A DNA stretch of 12,027 bases from JBPBPI01 sp050954885 (GTDB lineage: Bacteria > Pseudomonadota > Alphaproteobacteria > Caedimonadales > Caedimonadaceae), in NCBI GenBank assembly GCA_050954885.1, contig JBPBPI010000118.1, positions 1 through 12,027 of the forward strand, in the 5' to 3' direction. Both the position numbers and the translations under genes were made by a program. Below the pieces are notes generated by a model. It made no database searches and was not told the DNA's origin. It saw nothing but the letters and a program-made list of their open reading frames with translations. Below are positions 7,885 through 12,027 of the stretch, piece after piece (the first letter of the stretch is position 1; every line of letters begins with the position of its first letter).

Positions 7885-8307
7885 TTGTCATATATAGATC
7901 AACAACTTTGTGTTCATTTTTATATGAAGACAAGATTAATCATTCGGTATCATGAAAATCAGTTAAGAACACAATTGGGGATGACGTATCCCAATGCTTT
8001 GGTGCTTTTAACACTTGATGAAAAAGAAACATTTTTTGTGGACGAAATATCAAAAAGACTTTGTTTGGATACAGGAACGTTGACACCTCTTTTAAAAAAG
8101 TTGCAAGCTAAAGGGTATATTGAGCGCAAACGTAATTCGCAAGATGAACGTCGTGTCTCGGTGTCTCTCACGGCTCAAGGTCAAGCATGTATTGACAAAA
8201 TCAAAACCATTTTTGATCAAACAGCCCAAAAGATGAATTTACCAACCGATGTCAAACAACACTTATTAAATGCGTTGATGTCTATTAATTTTGATGAAAA
8301 GGATTAA
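7885..8307 (+). CDS. ohrR: OhrR-type MarR family peroxide-sensing transcriptional repressor
   Basis: This 140-residue winged-helix repressor has OhrR hallmarks. DQQLCVHFY near the N-terminus carries the reactive cysteine C9 (equivalent to B. subtilis C15), with Y13, Y22 and Y35 available as the supporting tyrosines. The recognition region LCLDTGTLTPLLKKLQAKGYIERKR matches OhrR closely, and the wing carries DERRVSVSLT (87-96). In the family, organic hydroperoxides oxidise the cysteine and release the DNA. C60 and C102 are additional cysteines; a 2-Cys mechanism cannot be decided from sequence. The start is TTG: a TAA lies just upstream in frame, and the next ATG (M14) would remove C9. GTGGA at 7871-7875 is a weak ribosome-binding site. 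The regulator is followed after 5 nt by an exported GST-fold gene, not by the usual ohr. Confidence 0.88.
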   Translation: MSYIDQQLCVHFYMKTRLIIRYHENQLRTQLGMTYPNALVLLTLDEKETFFVDEISKRLCLDTGTLTPLLKKLQAKGYIERKRNSQDERRVSVSLTAQGQACIDKIKTIFDQTAQKMNLPTDVKQHLLNALMSINFDEKD

Positions 8308-8312
8308 AAAAT

Positions 8313-9110
8313 ATGAAAAAACAATTCCTCAGCTTTCTTTTACTAACCAGCGTCTCTCTCTTCAGCTTTTCTGACACACTACATGCTCAAGCAAATACGG
8401 CCAGTATTGCCATAGAACAAAGCCAAAAGAGTGAAGTTACCCATCGCCTTATATGGGGCGCTAAAGTTTCTCCTTATGTTCGTAAGGTCATTGTGACTTT
8501 GGACGAGAAAAAAATACCTTATGATATTAAAGAAACATTGCCTGCCACCCTTTTGATCGCAACAAAACAAGATGTTTCCCAAGATTTTATGACAGCAAGT
8601 CCTTTGGGTAAAATTCCAGCTTATGTCGAAACACGTAAAGATCATGTTTTTAACATAAGTGATTCAGATGTCATTGTGAATTATCTTGAACAAACAGTTA
8701 CTGAAAATCCTTTAAGACCTCGCGATGCTGAAATGAATGCCAATGTGTCTTGGATGAATAAATACGCAGACGACGTCATTGCGCCCCTAACGCACGCTGT
8801 TTTAGTTGAAAAAGTCGTTAAAGTGAAGGTTCTTAATCAAAAGTCAGATGATGCCAAGGTCACTGAAATTATAGATAAAAAGCTGCCCGAAGTTTTTGCA
8901 TTTCTTGAAAACAAACTTTCCGACGACAGATCCTGGATTGCAGGCACTGACAATTTATCACTGGCAGATATTTCAGTAGTTGCGCATTTCTCAAGTTTGG
9001 TCACCAGCGATATTAAATTAGAGACGATTCTTGCGCCGAAATATCCTAAATTAAATGCATATGTGAAGAAAATTCTTGAACGTGATTCTTTCAAAAAAGC
9101 TATGAGTTAA
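8313..9110 (+). CDS. Exported glutathione S-transferase-like protein
   Basis: This 265-residue protein has a GST fold behind a signal peptide (positively charged start, hydrophobic 5-18, probable cut after AQA at 25-27). The thioredoxin-like domain starts at about 45 with LIWGAKVSPYVRKV; S53 is in the position of the catalytic Ser/Cys. The cis-proline is in GKIPAYV (P102), and DSDVIVNYLE (117-126) matches the glutamate-binding ESxAI motif. The helical C-domain carries LSLADISV (215-222), the conserved N-capping region. Soluble GSTs are normally cytoplasmic, so the signal peptide is unusual. Possible roles include detoxifying peroxides or electrophiles in the periplasm or in a host compartment, but the substrate cannot be read from sequence. 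It starts 5 nt after ohrR, with AAAAGGA (8297-8303) as ribosome-binding site 9 nt before the ATG, so it is almost certainly co-transcribed with ohrR and under its control. Confidence 0.88.
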   Translation: MKKQFLSFLLLTSVSLFSFSDTLHAQANTASIAIEQSQKSEVTHRLIWGAKVSPYVRKVIVTLDEKKIPYDIKETLPATLLIATKQDVSQDFMTASPLGKIPAYVETRKDHVFNISDSDVIVNYLEQTVTENPLRPRDAEMNANVSWMNKYADDVIAPLTHAVLVEKVVKVKVLNQKSDDAKVTEIIDKKLPEVFAFLENKLSDDRSWIAGTDNLSLADISVVAHFSSLVTSDIKLETILAPKYPKLNAYVKKILERDSFKKAMS

Positions 9111-9120
9111 TCAATTAAAT

Positions 9121-9149
9121 TTGGAGAAAAGGATTTATCTTTTCTCCAA
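9121..9149 (+). terminator. Hairpin after the ohrR-GST unit, probable terminator
   Basis: A perfect 11-bp stem, TTGGAGAAAAG (9121-9131) and CTTTTCTCCAA (9139-9149), encloses a 7-nt loop 10 nt after the GST stop. No T-run follows on the + strand, so it may act as a weak terminator or as a 3'-end stabiliser. Confidence 0.6.
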
Positions 9150-9250
9150 GTAACTTCATCGATGAAAAGATTGACTCAATTTTAAATTAATAAATTTTTA
9201 ACGATTTTATTATACCTTTATTAAATTATTTAAAAATGAAGGTATTCATG

Positions 9251-10141
9251 ATGTTAAAGTTTTTTGTCACCAGTCTATTAATTTGTCATGCGTCAGTATC
9301 GGCTGAAACTCTCACTTGCCCAGCAGATCCAAACGCCAGTCAAGCAACTTATGTAAATATTGGTCAATTAATACCAGCACAAATTCGCTATTCCCAAGCA
9401 AATACACAGGAAAAAGTAAATAAAGCAATCAAAGATCATGCTTATTTTGAAGTAAATGGCGTTAAAACATATTGCTTTAATCACAATTCAAGTATTTTTT
9501 CATCATCAGAACCTATTCCAGTTATTAAAGTTTCAAAAGATTTTAGACCAGAAAAAAGTCAATCAGAAAAATTTAAGGGACTCGATTTTTATATATTAAT
9601 CGATGGTCATCACAGTGTTATGGCGAGTAGACAGCTTGGGGCAAAAACGATGCCGATCAAAATTATTGATGATATGTCATCTTTAAAAGTTGACGAAGTA
9701 TGGACAAAATTAAAAGAAAAAGGGTATGCCCATTTGACGACCATTGATGGCGAAGTCGTGTCCCCGCCACAGAAATTTAAAGATTTAATTGATGACTCTA
9801 TACGAGGATTCATGGCAAAAGTTGCCATTAAATGTGTCTATGGGAAACCATTGCCAAAGTATGATGCGGCAACAGCACTTTGGGTCAAGGTGACAAAAGA
9901 TGGCGATAAAGATATTCCTTTTATTGAGTTTAAGGCAGCTGATGCTTTGAAAAAAGCAGGTTTTGCCTACGCAAACGATCAAATTATTGATGCCAAACTT
10001 GTCGACCAATCACGGTCAATTTTGATAAAACAAGGCTCTATTGTAGAGGGTTTGAAAGTTCTTGTTCAAGATGGCAATCATCTTAAAGTATTTAGCACTA
10101 ACGAGTCTTTAGAAAAAATATGTGGCTTACAAGATAAGTAA
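9251..10141 (+). CDS. Exported ParB-like (ParBc_2-like) protein
   Basis: This is a 296-residue protein with a signal peptide (hydrophobic core FFVTSLLICHA, cut after SVSA). The mature N-terminal half looks like the Pfam 'putative ParB-like nuclease' group (ParBc_2): a short strand YVNIGQLIPAQIRYSQ, then PIPVIKVS, then the signature FYILIDGHHSVMASRQLG followed by MPIKII. DGHH corresponds to the D/G-x-H-R-type core of ParB/Srx folds, which bind or hydrolyse nucleotides in cytoplasmic members. The C-terminal half (about 190-296) is not recognised. Four mature cysteines could form disulfides. I chose ATG 9251: the only Shine-Dalgarno, AAGG (9239-9242), lies inside the coding region predicted from the ATG at 9236, 8 nt before 9251 and 5 nt before the alternative ATG 9248. 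The gene stands alone between two hairpins. The family call is from memory of the motif and is moderate. Confidence 0.72.
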   Translation: MLKFFVTSLLICHASVSAETLTCPADPNASQATYVNIGQLIPAQIRYSQANTQEKVNKAIKDHAYFEVNGVKTYCFNHNSSIFSSSEPIPVIKVSKDFRPEKSQSEKFKGLDFYILIDGHHSVMASRQLGAKTMPIKIIDDMSSLKVDEVWTKLKEKGYAHLTTIDGEVVSPPQKFKDLIDDSIRGFMAKVAIKCVYGKPLPKYDAATALWVKVTKDGDKDIPFIEFKAADALKKAGFAYANDQIIDAKLVDQSRSILIKQGSIVEGLKVLVQDGNHLKVFSTNESLEKICGLQDK

Positions 10142-10190
10142 TCGTAACTTAGGTTTTTGATAAGGAGACTTAGTAATATTGCAGATTAAC

Positions 10191-10237
10191 GAGCTTTGAG
10201 AACTTATGATTTTTATAAATCGTTTGTTCCAAAGCTC
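10191..10237 (+). terminator. Long imperfect hairpin, probable terminator of the ParB-like gene
   Basis: GAGCTTTG (10191-10198) pairs perfectly with CAAAGCTC (10230-10237). Pairing resumes inside with AAC/GTT and then ATGATTT/AAATCGT (one G-T pair) around a TTAT loop. The right arm is followed by ATTATTTTCTT, a broken T-run. It begins 50 nt after the stop codon. The multi-segment stem is longer than a normal terminator. Confidence 0.6.
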
Positions 10238-10348
10238 ATTATTTTCTTATCCGCACATTGGCTTAAATATAGTATTGATATGTTCAATTAATTTCAGTAT
10301 CTTAGTAAATAATTAAATATAAAGCTTAATAAAAAGTAAGTTTAATCT
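10238..10348. other. AT-rich stretch before the transporter, no gene seen
   Basis: Together with 10142-10237 this is the region between the ParB-like gene and the transporter. After the hairpin it holds only AT-rich DNA with frequent stops. The only ATG (in GATATGTTCAATTAA) opens a frame of three codons. TTGGCT (10258-10263) with TATGTT (10279-10284) is a weak promoter-like pair with a short spacer. No ribosome-binding site is visible other than a poor AAGTAAG at 10334-10340. Confidence 0.5.
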
Positions 10349-11632
10349 ATTAAAATAATCCATATATTTTCAAATTTACAAACACCTGTCAAAGTTGCTT
10401 ACTTTGGCGCACTTTTTAACAGTTTTCGTCAATTAACTTCGCCCATCAGTGTTATATATTTGATATCAAGCGGAATTGATCTGACCACGATCGCGCTCCT
10501 TCAATTAATTTTATCTGTCTCTTCCGTCATTGTCAGCTACCCCCTTGGCATTATGGCAGACAAATTTAATCAGAAAATTTTGGCATACACCTCGGTTATG
10601 CTACTTATTGTTTATCATATCCTATATCTTAAAGCGCCCAACTTCATTTACTTATTTATGGCTCAGATTGTCCTCAGTATCAGTCTTATTTTAATCGACA
10701 TAGGTATATCAACTTGGCTGACGCGTGAGACCCGTAAATTATATGATGACGCGCAAAAAATAGATTTTTTTTCACATTTGGAAAATGAAATAGAAGCCAT
10801 CACAGGTTTACTTGTAAGTTTTTTGTTTATAGCTCTTAGTTATTTATTCAAAAATTTTCCATCATTTTATGAAATGATTTATATTGCAACAAGTTTATTA
10901 TTGTCTTCTTTATTTTTATTATTATATTTTGTTCCAGTTGATAAAGAAAAAAATCCAATTATCACCCCTTTGATCAACAACAATAGATCAAATCAGCCTA
11001 AGTTCTTGATTTTTAATTCTATTAAAAATTTTTATGTTGTTATCTTTTTAATTATATCTGTGGTTCTTTGGTTTGCTTATCAGCCTTTGTTTCATTATTG
11101 GCAGCCCCTTTTGGCCTCTAAAAACTTTAATTTTTCTATGGGATCATTTTCATTTAAATTTGAGGATATAAATTTCTTACTGGGTCTATCTTTTTGCATC
11201 ATGAATATCTCGTTATATTTTTTTCATAAAATGATTAAAAATTTATCTGAAACAAAAACCAACTTTTACAAGTTGGGCATGATATTATCGATTATCGGCT
11301 GTTTTTTATTTTTTATTATATGCTGCGCGAGCAATGTATTATCAGCTATTCTATGCTTTAGTTTATTACATGGCACCATGTCGTGCTTGTGGAAAATTGC
11401 GCGAAATCAATTTATTAAAAATTACGATTCACATAATTTTGGCAAAGTCATTGCCATGTCTGTGGCTGCTTGCCGGCTTATGAATATTATAATCTTTTAC
11501 GCCTGCTACAAATTTTGCTCGACAATTGATCATATAAAAGTCATGTATTACTTGTGTGCTATGGCGCTGCTGATAACAGGTGTGATTTTTATCAAATGGA
11601 ATCGTAAAGATAAAGTTATGGAGATATTTTAA
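10349..11632 (+). CDS. MFS-family transporter, 12 spans, no standard start codon before TM1
   Basis: This is a secondary transporter of the major facilitator superfamily; the substrate is unknown. The first usable standard start is TTG at 10460, which gives 390 residues and 11 spans. However, the same frame stays open back to 10346 (TAA at 10343-10345), and the upstream codons read as a proper TM1: TPVKVAYFGALFNSF, then RQLTSPISVIYLI leading into SSGIDLTT. With this, 12 spans can be placed, including TM2 with the motif-A-like GIMADKFNQK in the TM2-TM3 loop, and TM7 starting after a soluble loop at about residues 165-185 (TTG numbering). No ATG, GTG or TTG lies between the stop and TM1. ATT at 10349 is the only start-like codon near the expected position, so I place the boundary there. 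Either a rare ATT start is used or the start codon was lost by mutation. The rest of the frame is intact. Many rare-looking TTA/ATA codons fit the local AT bias. Confidence 0.75.
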   Translation: MKIIHIFSNLQTPVKVAYFGALFNSFRQLTSPISVIYLISSGIDLTTIALLQLILSVSSVIVSYPLGIMADKFNQKILAYTSVMLLIVYHILYLKAPNFIYLFMAQIVLSISLILIDIGISTWLTRETRKLYDDAQKIDFFSHLENEIEAITGLLVSFLFIALSYLFKNFPSFYEMIYIATSLLLSSLFLLLYFVPVDKEKNPIITPLINNNRSNQPKFLIFNSIKNFYVVIFLIISVVLWFAYQPLFHYWQPLLASKNFNFSMGSFSFKFEDINFLLGLSFCIMNISLYFFHKMIKNLSETKTNFYKLGMILSIIGCFLFFIICCASNVLSAILCFSLLHGTMSCLWKIARNQFIKNYDSHNFGKVIAMSVAACRLMNIIIFYACYKFCSTIDHIKVMYYLCAMALLITGVIFIKWNRKDKVMEIF

Positions 11633-11901
11633 TCTCTTAATTTTTCAGACAATTAAAATTAATACGTATAATTTTTAAGATATTTGAGAGAATCATATAA
11701 ACGCAGTTGCGGGATCGATCCTGCCCTGCCTTAAAAGTTTTGGCCATCGTGCCGTATATTCATTACGGTCTGTCTTTAAGCAAAAGCCCCAATATATATC
11801 AAGTTAGTGTCGTGGCTGCATTAAAAATTAAAACAACGGCAAGGATAATCTATACATACTTCCTACAACTTATTTGATATTCTTTATTTAGAAAAAATTA
11901 A
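11633..11901. other. Intergenic stretch with no convincing gene; degraded coding remnant possible
   Basis: After the transporter stop there are weak AT-rich dyads: TCTCTTAA (11633-11640) with TTGAGAGA further on, and AAAATTA/TAATTTT. A more GC-rich island at about 11700-11775 contains the perfect palindrome GGATCGATCC (11712-11721) and the small dyad CCGTA/TACGG (11752-11756 and 11764-11768). One + frame here stays open for about 37 codons without a start and includes GHRAVYSLRSVFKQKPQ, which I do not recognise. The composition differs from the flanks, so it may be the remains of a lost gene or mobile element. Confidence 0.35.
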
Positions 11902-11943
11902 TTGACAAAAGGTAATATTTTATATAACTGTAACCCGAGTTAT
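11902..11943 (+). promoter_or_regulatory. Promoter-like site with dyad over the -10 region
   Basis: TTGACA (11902-11907) is a perfect -35 match. The best -10 candidates are TATAAC (11923-11928, 15-nt spacer) and TAACTG (17-nt spacer), neither ideal. A perfect inverted repeat, ATAACT (11924-11929) and AGTTAT (11938-11943), overlaps the -10 region and could be an operator. It points toward the right edge of the window. Confidence 0.4.
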
Positions 11944-11985
11944 GTTTAAGAGGCGTGTAAAAAAGTTTAAAGTATTGAAAACATT

Positions 11986-12026
11986 GGAGTATCATTTTGG
12001 GTATTAAATCTCAAAAAGGATACCCC
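11986..12026. repeat. Inverted repeat at window edge
   Basis: GGAGTATCATTTTGGG (11986-12001) is repeated in inverted form by CTCAAAAAGGATACCCC (12010-12026) with a few mismatches and one extra base. GGGTAT/ATACCC inside it is perfect. It could be a stem-loop, or terminal-repeat sequence of an insertion element that continues outside the window. Confidence 0.45.
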
Positions 12027-12027
12027 A
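11997..12027 (+). CDS. Possible start of a gene running off the window
   Basis: A TTG at 11997 is preceded by TTGGAG (GGAG at 11986-11989) with 7-nt spacing. The frame is open to the end of the window and reads (M)GIKSQKGYP. The promoter-like site upstream agrees with a gene starting here. Ten codons are too few to assign a family, and the sequence overlaps the inverted repeat. Confidence 0.25.
   Translation, partial: MGIKSQKGYP

Noticed and set aside
9171..9216. Promoter for the ParB-like gene (TTGACT at 9171 and TATACC at 9211)
   Set aside because: The two boxes are 34 nt apart, and no partner box lies at 16-18 nt from either. A promoter must exist here but I cannot place it.
11709..11731. 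T-arm-like tRNA remnant (GCGGGATCGATCCTGC)
   Set aside because: The loop lacks the TTCRA pattern, and no acceptor, D or anticodon arm can be built upstream, nor a CCA end downstream. A chance palindrome is more likely.
11942..12007. 21-codon ORF beginning MFKRRVKKFK
   Set aside because: No ribosome-binding site precedes the ATG, it overlaps the dyad and the inverted repeat, and a short basic ORF is expected by chance in A-rich DNA.

Overview
The window is AT-rich chromosomal DNA from a bacterium that looks like an alphaproteobacterium, possibly of the intracellular or Holosporales-like kind. The basis is low GC, a full-length DnaE1-type polymerase, a chemoreceptor with a membrane domain I associate with alphaproteobacteria, an AmiD/AmpD-like amidase and an Rpn/PD-(D/E)XK transposase-family tail. 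The lineage is an inference and no marker gene fixes it.

Left part (1-6442). The window opens with the 3' end of an Rpn-like nuclease/transposase gene on the + strand, which contains a 12-nt tandem repeat. Facing it is a minus-strand run that starts at dnaE (GTG start, 6442) and reads leftward. It continues through an N-acetylmuramoyl-L-alanine amidase gene split by a one-base frameshift, a small single-span membrane protein, and a HAMP-less chemoreceptor with six predicted membrane spans. The last two genes overlap by 16 nt and are probably translationally coupled.

Middle part (6443-10240). Four + strand genes follow. The first is a 309-residue exported protein of unknown function with its own promoter and a good intrinsic terminator. 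The next two are an OhrR-type MarR repressor (TTG start) and, 5 nt downstream, a glutathione S-transferase-fold protein that carries a signal peptide; they form a two-gene unit with a promoter and dyads upstream and a hairpin downstream. The fourth is an exported protein with a ParB-like DGHH core (ParBc_2-like). Three of the four products are predicted to be exported.

Right part (10240-12027). A 12-span MFS transporter has an open frame and sequence similarity that extend upstream of its first usable start codon. No ATG/GTG/TTG precedes TM1, so it either has a non-standard start or is N-terminally decayed. The last ~395 bases hold no convincing complete gene. They contain a consensus -35 box with a dyad over the -10 region, a Shine-Dalgarno followed by a TTG that may open a gene running off the window, and an inverted repeat at the edge that could be an insertion-sequence end or a terminator.

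I see no CRISPR array, rRNA, intact tRNA or obvious phage module. The most unusual items are the OhrR gene paired with an exported GST instead of Ohr, the secreted ParB-like protein, the frameshifted amidase and the start-less transporter.
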